From Thermoplasmata archaeon (GTDB lineage: Archaea > Thermoplasmatota > Thermoplasmata > UBA184): a DNA stretch of 5,215 nt. This document shows positions 1 through 5,028 of this stretch, piece after piece. Both the position numbers and the translations under genes were made by a program. The notes under the pieces are model-generated. The model did no database searches. It was not told the DNA's origin and saw only the letters and a list, made by a program, of their open reading frames with translations. Numbering within the stretch: position 1 is the first letter of the stretch; every line of letters begins with the position of its first letter. Location: positions 1-5,215 of the forward strand of contig JASHXN010000078.1 of assembly GCA_030043505.1 (NCBI GenBank). Direction: 5' to 3'.

Positions 1-944
1 CGCTCCAGCACCTTGCGGAGCCGCGCGTCGTCCAGGCCGTCCGGGTTCCGGATCGCCGTCACCGTGTCGGAGGCGTGCCGGGGATCCGGGAACAGCTGGA
101 GGCCCAGCGCCGCGACCGCCGCCCGGGACGCCTCGGCGAGCCGGTGCGTCCGCGCGAGCCGCGTCTCCAACCCCTCCTGCTTCAGCAGCCGGAGCGCCTC
201 CGCGAGGGCGAGGAACAGCGGGACCGCCGGCGTCCATGGCGTGTCGTTCTTCTCGAGCGAGGCGACGTGCGCGGCGAGGTCCAGATAGAACGTCCCGGGA
301 TGCAGCGCGGCGATCGCGCGCTCGGAGAGGTGCACCATCGCGAGGCCCGCCGGGGCGGCGAGCCCCTTCTGGCTGCCGGCGACGACGGCGTCGACCCCCC
401 ACGCCTCGATCGGCAGCGGGATCCCGGCGATGGCGCTGATCCCGTCGACGAGGAAGAGGGCGCCGGAGTCCCGGACGGCGGGCGCGATCGCGGCGAGGTC
501 GTTCGCCAGGCCGACGCTCGTCTCGTTGTGGACGACGCAGACGGCGCGGACGTCCCCGGCGGCGAGCGCCGACTTCACCTCCTCGACCGGCAGGCCCTGC
601 CCCCACGGGGCCTTCACGGTCGTGACGAGCGAAGCGTACCGGCGCACGATCGCGTCGGTGCGTTCGCCGAAGTTGCCGTTGGAGACGACGAGAGTGCGCC
701 CGTCCTTCGGGACCAGGCCCGAGTACATCGCCTCCAACCCGGCGGTGCCGCTTCCGGAGAGCACGACCTGACGACCTTTCGCGCCGAAGGCGACGGGCAG
801 CAGCTCCCGGATCTCCTGGACGATCGCGTGAAAGTAGTCCCCGCGGTGGTTCAGCGACGGCGTCGACATCGCCCGGAGCACGCGCGGGTGGATGCGCACC
901 GGCCCGGCGATCAGGAACGTCGCCGTCTCGGGGTCGAGCGTCAT
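1..944 (-). CDS. Class V PLP-dependent aminotransferase, phosphoserine/alanine-glyoxylate type, C-terminus cut by window edge
   Basis: A fold-type I, PLP-dependent transaminase; 314 codons are visible and the reading frame runs off the left edge, so perhaps 60-70 C-terminal residues of a usual ~380 are missing, including the substrate-carboxylate arginine expected there. Translated from the ATG at 944, it shows an N-terminal AGPVRIHP segment (residues 13-20, the family's PGPT/V region), the phosphate-binding SGSGTAGLEA (63-72), HNETSVG (139-145), the pyridine-binding Asp167 in LFLVDGIS, and the Schiff-base Lys193 in AGSQKGL. The start is fixed by a GGAGG at 949-953 with 4-nt spacing and by an ATGA overlap with the stop of the upstream dehydrogenase. 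Family knowledge: archaeal class V enzymes of broad specificity make phosphoserine from phosphohydroxypyruvate, while close relatives act as serine-pyruvate or alanine-glyoxylate aminotransferases. The neighbouring SerA-like gene favours a phosphoserine role, but the substrate is inference. Confidence 0.9.
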   Translation of the reverse strand, partial: MTLDPETATFLIAGPVRIHPRVLRAMSTPSLNHRGDYFHAIVQEIRELLPVAFGAKGRQVVLSGSGTAGLEAMYSGLVPKDGRTLVVSNGNFGERTDAIVRRYASLVTTVKAPWGQGLPVEEVKSALAAGDVRAVCVVHNETSVGLANDLAAIAPAVRDSGALFLVDGISAIAGIPLPIEAWGVDAVVAGSQKGLAAPAGLAMVHLSERAIAALHPGTFYLDLAAHVASLEKNDTPWTPAVPLFLALAEALRLLKQEGLETRLARTHRLAEASRAAVAALGLQLFPDPRHASDTVTAIRNPDGLDDARLRKVLE

Positions 945-1888
945 CGGGCCTCCGGGACGACCGTCCGACCGGGCGGCGTCGCGGCGCGGAGCGCGCGCAG
1001 CACCTCGGCGACCGTGTCGGCGCCGGCGCGCCGCTGCGCCTCCTCGGTCGAGGCGCCGAGGTGCGGCGTCGGGATCACCCGCGGGTCGGAGAGCAGCTCC
1101 TGACGGGTCGGCGGTTCCGCTTCGAAGACGTCCAGGGCGGCGCCCGCCAGCTGGCCGCCGCGCAGCGCCTCCACGACGGCCGCCTCGTCGACCAACGCGC
1201 CCCGCGCGACGTTCACGAGGTAGGCGCCCCGACGCATCGTCGCGATCGCCTTCGCGTCGAGGAGGTGCCGGTTCTCTGGGGTCAACGCCGCATGGACGCT
1301 GACGATGTCGGCGCCGGCGAGCAGCCCCGGAAGGTCGACCAAGCGAGTGCCGTCGTCGGTCGCCCGGACGAACGGGTCGTACGCCAGCGTGGCGACGCCG
1401 AACGCGTGCACGCGGCGCGCGACCTCGCGGGCGATGCGGCCGTACCCGACGAACCCCACGGTCCGGCCCGACAGCTCGTGCCCCCGGGTCCCCCGCTCCC
1501 ACGCGCCGGAGCGGGTGCTGCCGATCGCCGGGAGGAGCTCGCGGCAGAGCAGCAGGTAGAAGGCGACGGTCAGCTCGGCGACGCTCGTCGTCGCCGCCTG
1601 CGGGGCGTTGACGACCTCGATCCCGCGGGCTCGGGCGGCGTCGACGTCGACGCTGTCCAGTCCGACTCCGGCGCGGGCGATCAGTCGGAGGCGGGGCCCG
1701 CGGGCGATCAGCTCGGCGGTGACCTTCGTGCGGCTGCGCACGATGAGCCCCCACGCGTCGGCGAGCGCCTCCCCCAGCTTCGCCGGTTCCCGGCTCACGT
1801 CGACGACGCGGCACGGGCCGGCGCGCAGCGTCGCGAGCGCCGACGCATCGATCGGGTCGGCGACCACGACGCAGGGAGGCTCGGCCAT
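941..1888 (-). CDS. serA: D-3-phosphoglycerate dehydrogenase-like D-2-hydroxyacid dehydrogenase, short form without ACT domain
   Basis: A 315-residue NAD-dependent D-2-hydroxyacid dehydrogenase, probably oxidising 3-phosphoglycerate to phosphohydroxypyruvate in the cytoplasm. Visible are RSRTKV (51-56), RAGVGLDSVD (72-81) and NAP (94-96) of the substrate domain; the Rossmann loop GFVGYGRIA (145-153), with Ala in the last glycine position; Asp171 in AYDPF, which favours NAD over NADP; and the catalytic set Arg229 (VARGALVDE), Glu258 (FEAEPP) and His276 (TPHLGAST). The protein ends soon after the catalytic domain, so the C-terminal regulatory ACT domain of long SerA enzymes is absent and serine feedback through it is not expected. 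The ATG at 1888 is chosen because family homology begins there and it overlaps the moxR stop by one base (TGATG); an open frame extends to 2032, but those 48 codons lie inside moxR and look unlike this family. No clear Shine-Dalgarno precedes the start, so reinitiation after moxR is likely. A glyoxylate or hydroxypyruvate reductase is the main alternative. Confidence 0.88.
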   Translation of the reverse strand: MAEPPCVVVADPIDASALATLRAGPCRVVDVSREPAKLGEALADAWGLIVRSRTKVTAELIARGPRLRLIARAGVGLDSVDVDAARARGIEVVNAPQAATTSVAELTVAFYLLLCRELLPAIGSTRSGAWERGTRGHELSGRTVGFVGYGRIAREVARRVHAFGVATLAYDPFVRATDDGTRLVDLPGLLAGADIVSVHAALTPENRHLLDAKAIATMRRGAYLVNVARGALVDEAAVVEALRGGQLAGAALDVFEAEPPTRQELLSDPRVIPTPHLGASTEEAQRRAGADTVAEVLRALRAATPPGRTVVPEAR

Positions 1889-2907
1889 CAGCGCGTCGAG
1901 CGCGGCGGCGTTGAAAAGGGCTTTGCGGCCGTCGGCGGCGGCACGGCGGCCGGAACGCCGCGCGCCTTCGGGACCGGGGTCCCCTCGAGCGCCGACCGCA
2001 CGATCGCTTCCCCGCGCACGCCCCGGATCCACGGCTCGGGCTTGACGACGATCCGGTGGGCGAGCGCCGGCTCGGCGAGCGCCTTCACGTCGTCAGGGAG
2101 GACGTAGTCCCGGCCGAGCAGGAGCGCGCGCGCCCGGGCGACCTTCTGCAGGGCCAGGGCGCCGCGGGGCGAGGAACCGACCTCGCTGCGCGCGTCCTCC
2201 CGAGTCGCGCGGACGAGCTCGACGATGTACGCCGCGATCGACGCGTCAACCTCCACCGCTTCTGCCGCGAGCTGCAGCGCCCGGAACGTCGCCAGGTCGG
2301 CGACCTGCGGGGCGTCGATCCGGTCCTCCTTGCGCGCGCGGCGTCGCGCCAGGATCGCCTGCTCCTCCTCCCGCTCCGGGTAGCCGATCTTGAGCCGGAG
2401 GAGGAAGCGGTCGACCTGAGCTTCCGGGAGCGGGTACGTCCCCTCCAGCTCGAGCGGGTTCTCCGTGGCCAGCACGAGGAACGGGCGCGGGAGGGCGTAC
2501 GTAGCCCGGTCGCTCGTCACCTGGTACTCCTGCATCGCCTCCAGCAGCGCCGACTGCACCTTCGGCGGCGCCCGGTTGATCTCGTCGGCGAGGAGGACGT
2601 TCGCGAAGACGGGCCCGGGCCGGAACGTGAACTCGCCCTTCGTCGTGTCCAGGACCTCGCCGCCGGTGATGTCGTGCGGCAGGAGGTCGGCGGTGAGCTG
2701 GATCCGCTGGAAGCCGAGGCCGACCGCCTGGGCGAACGACCGGGCGAGCAGCGTCTTGCCGAGACCGGGGAGGTCCTCGAGCAGCAGGTGGCCGTCGGCG
2801 ACGAGCCCCGTGAGGACCGTCGTGACCGCCTCGGTCCGACCGACGACCGCCGTACCGACCGCCTGACGGATCTTCTCGGCGAGCGCGCGGGCCTGCGCAG
2901 CGTCCAC
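1888..2907 (-). CDS. moxR: MoxR-family AAA+ ATPase
   Basis: A 339-residue MoxR-type AAA+ ATPase, a chaperone-like motor that usually works with VWA or DUF58 proteins in maturing envelope or enzyme complexes. Visible are Walker A EDLPGLGKT (44-52, Lys51), the MoxR signature around DLLPHDITGGEVL (74-86), Walker B VLLADEIN (104-111, Asp108-Glu109), sensor 1 LATENP (Asn150), the arginine-finger region QVDRF (Arg167), sensor 2 SSPRGAL (Arg248), and the C-terminal helical lid to about residue 310. All ATPase residues look intact. The start is the GTG at 2907; it is the only start codon in frame after the TGA at 2989-2991, and GAGG at 2913-2916 lies 5 nt upstream. Residues 311-339 form a Pro/Ala-rich tail without family similarity. 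The gene opens a three-gene unit with the dehydrogenase and aminotransferase; its probable DUF58 partner lies upstream beyond a 277-nt gap. Confidence 0.95.
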   Translation of the reverse strand: MDAAQARALAEKIRQAVGTAVVGRTEAVTTVLTGLVADGHLLLEDLPGLGKTLLARSFAQAVGLGFQRIQLTADLLPHDITGGEVLDTTKGEFTFRPGPVFANVLLADEINRAPPKVQSALLEAMQEYQVTSDRATYALPRPFLVLATENPLELEGTYPLPEAQVDRFLLRLKIGYPEREEEQAILARRRARKEDRIDAPQVADLATFRALQLAAEAVEVDASIAAYIVELVRATREDARSEVGSSPRGALALQKVARARALLLGRDYVLPDDVKALAEPALAHRIVVKPEPWIRGVRGEAIVRSALEGTPVPKARGVPAAVPPPTAAKPFSTPPRSTR

Positions 2908-2912
2908 GGGAG

Positions 2913-2916
2913 CCTC
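2913..2916 (-). promoter_or_regulatory. Shine-Dalgarno deciding the moxR GTG start
   Basis: GAGG on the minus strand, 5 nt before the GTG at 2907-2905. Because no other start codon is in frame between this GTG and the upstream in-frame stop, this site and the reading frame together settle the start. Confidence 0.6.
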
Positions 2917-2940
2917 GGCCGGGCACGGGGCCCCTTCCCA

Positions 2941-2946
2941 CTTAAG
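2941..2946 (-). promoter_or_regulatory. Candidate archaeal TATA-like box for moxR operon
   Basis: CTTAAG, read on the minus strand as GCCTTAAGTGG, is an isolated AT-rich hexamer in an otherwise very GC-rich gap. It lies about 34-39 nt before the moxR GTG. If the organism is archaeal, transcription would begin roughly 25 nt downstream, near 2917-2920, giving a leader of about 10 nt that still includes the GAGG at 2913-2916. No bacterial -35/-10 pair was recognisable here. The assignment rests on spacing and base composition only. Confidence 0.4.
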
Positions 2947-3020
2947 GCGGGCGCTCGGGCCCGTTTGCCCCGGCCGTAACGATCCGCGTCACCGTAGGCG
3001 CCTGCCCTCTCGGCGGTCTG

Positions 3021-3034
3021 ACCCCGGCCGGGGT
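3021..3034. promoter_or_regulatory. 14-bp perfect palindrome with an extra half-site, possible operator
   Basis: ACCCCGGCCGGGGT is a perfect inverted repeat with no spacer. A third copy of the half-site CCGGGGT occurs in direct orientation at 3043-3049, offset 15 bp from the copy at 3028-3034. The group lies about 75 bp upstream of the TATA-like box of moxR, a position that could suit an activator or repressor. Short G/C palindromes are common in such GC-rich DNA, so the regulatory role is only a suggestion. Confidence 0.3.
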
Positions 3035-3068
3035 ATCGGACACCGGGGTTGTCCTCGCGTCACCCTCG

Positions 3069-3085
3069 GCGGACGACCCGTCCGC
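3069..3085. repeat. Perfect 7-bp inverted repeat with 3-nt loop
   Basis: GCGGACG at 3069-3075 pairs perfectly with CGTCCGC at 3079-3085 around the loop ACC. In minus-strand RNA it would form a tight hairpin with a GGU triloop, midway through the gap between the membrane protein gene and moxR. No U-tract follows it, so it is not a typical intrinsic terminator. Confidence 0.45.
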
Positions 3086-3121
3086 ATAGAGTCGGGAGGG
3101 ACCCTTCGTCGGTACCCGGGC

Positions 3122-3135
3122 GCGGCGTGTGCCGC
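3122..3135. repeat. Perfect 5-bp inverted repeat with tetraloop
   Basis: GCGGC at 3122-3126 and GCCGC at 3131-3135 flank the loop GTGT. It is short and could arise by chance in GC-rich DNA, but it adds to a row of hairpins downstream of the membrane protein stop. Confidence 0.3.
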
Positions 3136-3152
3136 ACCGTTCGGACCAGGGA

Positions 3153-3183
3153 CGCCCCCTGTAAGACGGTATCCCCGGGGGCG
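3153..3183 (-). terminator. Candidate terminator-like hairpin after the DUF58/membrane-protein operon
   Basis: CGCCCCC at 3153-3159 is perfectly complementary to GGGGGCG at 3177-3183, leaving a 17-nt loop. On the minus strand it begins one base after the TGA of the membrane protein gene (3185-3187), the place where a terminator or 3'-end stabilising hairpin would sit. There is no T-run after the stem in the minus-strand direction, so classical intrinsic termination is not well supported. Confidence 0.35.
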
Positions 3184-3184
3184 C

Positions 3185-3736
3185 TCACGGGCGGAACGCC
3201 TCCCGCGCGGTTCGGTCGACCCGCTCGCGCGGCGCTTCCGCGGACGCCTCGTGTTCGAGCAGCAGCGCGAGGACCAGGATCACGACGGCGAGCAGGCCCC
3301 CGGCGACCCCGACGGCGGAGCCGATCCGCGGGAACGCGAGCGCCACGGCGAAGGCAATCCCGACGGCGGCGGCGCAGGCGGCGATCACCGGCGCCGCGCG
3401 TCGGCCGCCGGCGCGCGGGCGCGTCGGGTCGGCGGCGAGCCAGAGCAAGAGAGCGAGGGCAGCGAGGCCGGCGAACAGCTCCGGCGCCGGGCCGGCCGGC
3501 GCCGTCACCGCCGGTGCGCCCAGACCGACCAGGGCCGGGAGGACCCCGGCCGCGCGGTGGGACGCGGGAGCCCGGCGGCGCCAGAGGATCGACCCGGCGA
3601 CCCCCGCGACCGCCACGACGGCGCCGAGGAAGAACGGCCAGCCGGCGAGCAGCCCGAGCCCGGCCGCCGCGGCCCCCAGCAGCAGGGCCGGCGCCCGGCT
3701 GCGGTCCGGCGCCGCGCGCTCCCCGGCGAAGCTCAT
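3185..3736 (-). CDS. Small multi-pass membrane protein next to DUF58 gene, family not recognised
   Basis: A 183-residue, very Ala/Gly/Leu/Val-rich protein with about six candidate membrane segments, near residues 16-34, 35-52, 62-80, 86-102, 115-135 and 141-160. Short Arg-rich stretches separate several of them (WRRRAP at 52-57, RPRAGGRR at 106-113), and a charged C-terminal tail follows (161-183). No catalytic or binding motif is visible. The ATG at 3736 overlaps the DUF58 stop as ATGA and has GGAGG at 3745-3749, 8 nt upstream, so the start is well supported. A much longer open frame continues upstream to 4828, but it lies antiphase within the DUF58 gene and is not coding. Small hydrophobic proteins after DUF58 genes are common in archaeal MoxR/DUF58 clusters; a scaffold or membrane-anchor role is inference. 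Confidence 0.8.
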   Translation of the reverse strand: MSFAGERAAPDRSRAPALLLGAAAAGLGLLAGWPFFLGAVVAVAGVAGSILWRRRAPASHRAAGVLPALVGLGAPAVTAPAGPAPELFAGLAALALLLWLAADPTRPRAGGRRAAPVIAACAAAVGIAFAVALAFPRIGSAVGVAGGLLAVVILVLALLLEHEASAEAPRERVDRTAREAFRP

Positions 3737-5028
3737 CCGAGGCGCCTCCGGACCGGTTCGCGCAGCGCGCGGACGAACCCCTCGAGCGACCAGTAGTTGT
3801 CCCAGTCCACCACGGGGCCGTACGGCCACAATTCGGCGAGCCGGCTCCCGCGCTCCAGCCGCTCCAGCCGCTCGGCGAGCCGCGTCTCCGCCGGTCCGAG
3901 GGTCGACGTCCCGTCCAGCAGCGGGGCCGGCGACGGCGACAGCAGCAGTGGCGGGAACCCGCGCCGCCGGAGGTACGGCAGGAGGTCCTCGGCCGGTTCG
4001 TCCGTCCACGAGGAGAGCACCAGCGTGGTCACCCCCGGCCGGAAGAACCGACGCAACGCGAAGGCGCACCGCTCGGCCGGTCCGGCCCCGTCCGCCAAGC
4101 GGGCGGAGACGATCGCTCGGAGCAGACGGGCGCGGTGGCCCCGGCCCGTCGACATCGGGACCGTCTCCAGGAACTCGCCGAACGCGGCGAAGCCGACCCG
4201 AACCTTCGTGCGCAGGAGCGCGTCCGCGATCCCGTACGCCCCCGCCCGCGCCACCCCGAGCAGCCGAGCGTCGACGTCCGGGCCTCGCGAGGTCGGGCGG
4301 ACGTCGAGCACGAGCAGGACGTCCCCGGTGCGCTCGGCAAGGAACTCGTTCGCGAGCAGCCGGCCGGCCCGAGCGGACGCGCGCCAGTTGATGCGGCTGC
4401 GCGGATCCCCCGGGGCCGCGAGCCGCAGACCGAAGAACTCTCCGCTCGTGCCCAGCCGGCGCGAGCGGGTCTCCCCGGGAAGGGCGATCGTCCGTTCGAG
4501 ATGCAGGTTGCTCAGCCGGTGGACCTCGGCCGGGTACCGTTCGAGCAGGAGGGGCTCGCGACGTCCGCCGATCGTCCGCTCGCCGAGACCCAGCGGGTCG
4601 ACCCAGCGGACCGTGGGCGGGGCGGCGGCGGTGATCGTCGGTTCGCGGAACCGCCACACGGTCGAGAAGGAGACCTCGTCCGGCCGGCGTTCGACGCGGA
4701 GCGGCGCGGCGGTCGTTCCCCCGGGAGGGTTCGGGAGTTCGACGATCAGGTCGGCGGGGGCGGCGCCCATCGGTCCGGTGAGCACACCGTGGACCGCGAC
4801 CTCGGGCCCTTCGCCCGCGGCGGTCCACGCGAGATCGGCCCGGGCGTACCGGGTCGGCGCGAGCGCCGCCGAGGCGAACGGGGCGAACAGGAGCGGAAGC
4901 GCCAGGAACAGCGGCACCGGAGAGCGGACGGCGACGGCGACGATCGCGAACACACCCCCCGCGAGCAGCAGGACGTACGCCCGCCCGGTCCAGCGGAACT
5001 CGCCGCCGGGGAGCGGAGGCGCGCTCAC
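3733..5028 (-). CDS. DUF58 domain-containing membrane-anchored protein
   Basis: A 431-residue protein with two N-terminal membrane helices (about 17-34 and 37-57), a beta-rich region (about 60-200), and the DUF58 core. The DUF58 signature is clear: APGDPRSRINWRASAR (205-220) followed by GRLLANEF (222-229), then a VWA-like strand VLLVLDVRPTS (237-247) and a second strand TTLVLSSWTDEP (334-345). The first metal-site motif is degenerate, reading D-V-R-P-T where VWA domains have DxSxS. A charged RLERLERLER segment (383-393) is encoded partly by a tandem 9-bp repeat at 3851-3868. The GTG at 5028 is chosen because it overlaps the upstream stop as GTGA and follows a purine-rich GGAAGGGA at 5033-5040; a GTG at 5076 in the same frame would lie inside the upstream gene. 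DUF58 proteins are typical partners of MoxR ATPases, here encoded downstream at 1888-2907. The molecular role is not established. Confidence 0.9.
   Translation of the reverse strand: MSAPPLPGGEFRWTGRAYVLLLAGGVFAIVAVAVRSPVPLFLALPLLFAPFASAALAPTRYARADLAWTAAGEGPEVAVHGVLTGPMGAAPADLIVELPNPPGGTTAAPLRVERRPDEVSFSTVWRFREPTITAAAPPTVRWVDPLGLGERTIGGRREPLLLERYPAEVHRLSNLHLERTIALPGETRSRRLGTSGEFFGLRLAAPGDPRSRINWRASARAGRLLANEFLAERTGDVLLVLDVRPTSRGPDVDARLLGVARAGAYGIADALLRTKVRVGFAAFGEFLETVPMSTGRGHRARLLRAIVSARLADGAGPAERCAFALRRFFRPGVTTLVLSSWTDEPAEDLLPYLRRRGFPPLLLSPSPAPLLDGTSTLGPAETRLAERLERLERGSRLAELWPYGPVVDWDNYWSLEGFVRALREPVRRRLG
3851..3868. repeat. Two tandem copies of a 9-bp unit inside the DUF58 gene
   Basis: CGCTCCAGC occurs twice back to back, followed by a diverged third unit starting at 3869 (CGCTCGGCG). 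On the coding strand the copies keep the frame and encode the L-E-R repeats of a likely helix near residues 385-392. It is probably a product of codon bias and local slippage rather than a functional DNA site. Confidence 0.5.

Larger units (their letters stand above)
2908..3184. other. 277-nt intergenic region between membrane protein gene and moxR
   Basis: This is the only sizeable non-coding gap in the window. It contains a hairpin after the upstream stop, two more perfect short inverted repeats (3122-3135 and 3069-3085), a 14-bp palindrome (3021-3034), and the TATA-like box and Shine-Dalgarno of moxR. On the minus strand an ATG at 3085-3087 opens a 32-codon frame ending at the TGA at 2989-2991; it has no Shine-Dalgarno and an Arg/Pro-rich, unstructured-looking product, so I do not call it a gene. 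No tRNA or rRNA features were seen. Confidence 0.8.

Noticed and set aside
75..1103. 342-codon plus-strand open frame opposite the aminotransferase gene
   Set aside because: The product is Arg/Asp/Gly-rich low complexity, with no recognisable fold, and mirrors a well-supported class V aminotransferase.
1889..2032. 48-codon upstream extension of the serA-like frame
   Set aside because: It lies inside the moxR C-terminal coding region, is Arg/Gly-rich and unlike the family N-terminus; the ATG at 1888 gives the normal start.
1061..2107. 348-codon plus-strand open frame opposite the dehydrogenase gene
   Set aside because: It is antisense to catalytic motifs of a D-2-hydroxyacid dehydrogenase and has biased composition without motifs.
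2056..2979. 307-codon plus-strand open frame opposite moxR
   Set aside because: The product is Arg/Glu/Leu-rich shadow sequence, antisense to intact AAA+ motifs.
2989..3087. 32-codon minus-strand ORF in the intergenic gap
   Set aside because: It has no Shine-Dalgarno, an Arg/Pro-rich product and contains the palindrome and part of a hairpin; nothing supports translation.
3122..3183. Possible tRNA suggested by a GGTCCGAA-like stretch and paired stems on the minus strand
   Set aside because: No acceptor stem, D-arm or anticodon arm can be arranged around it, and the spacing does not fit a cloverleaf.
3737..4828. Upstream extension of the small membrane-protein frame to 547 codons
   Set aside because: The added part overlaps the DUF58 gene in another frame and is Arg/Pro-rich; the ATG at 3736 has a good GGAGG and an ATGA overlap.
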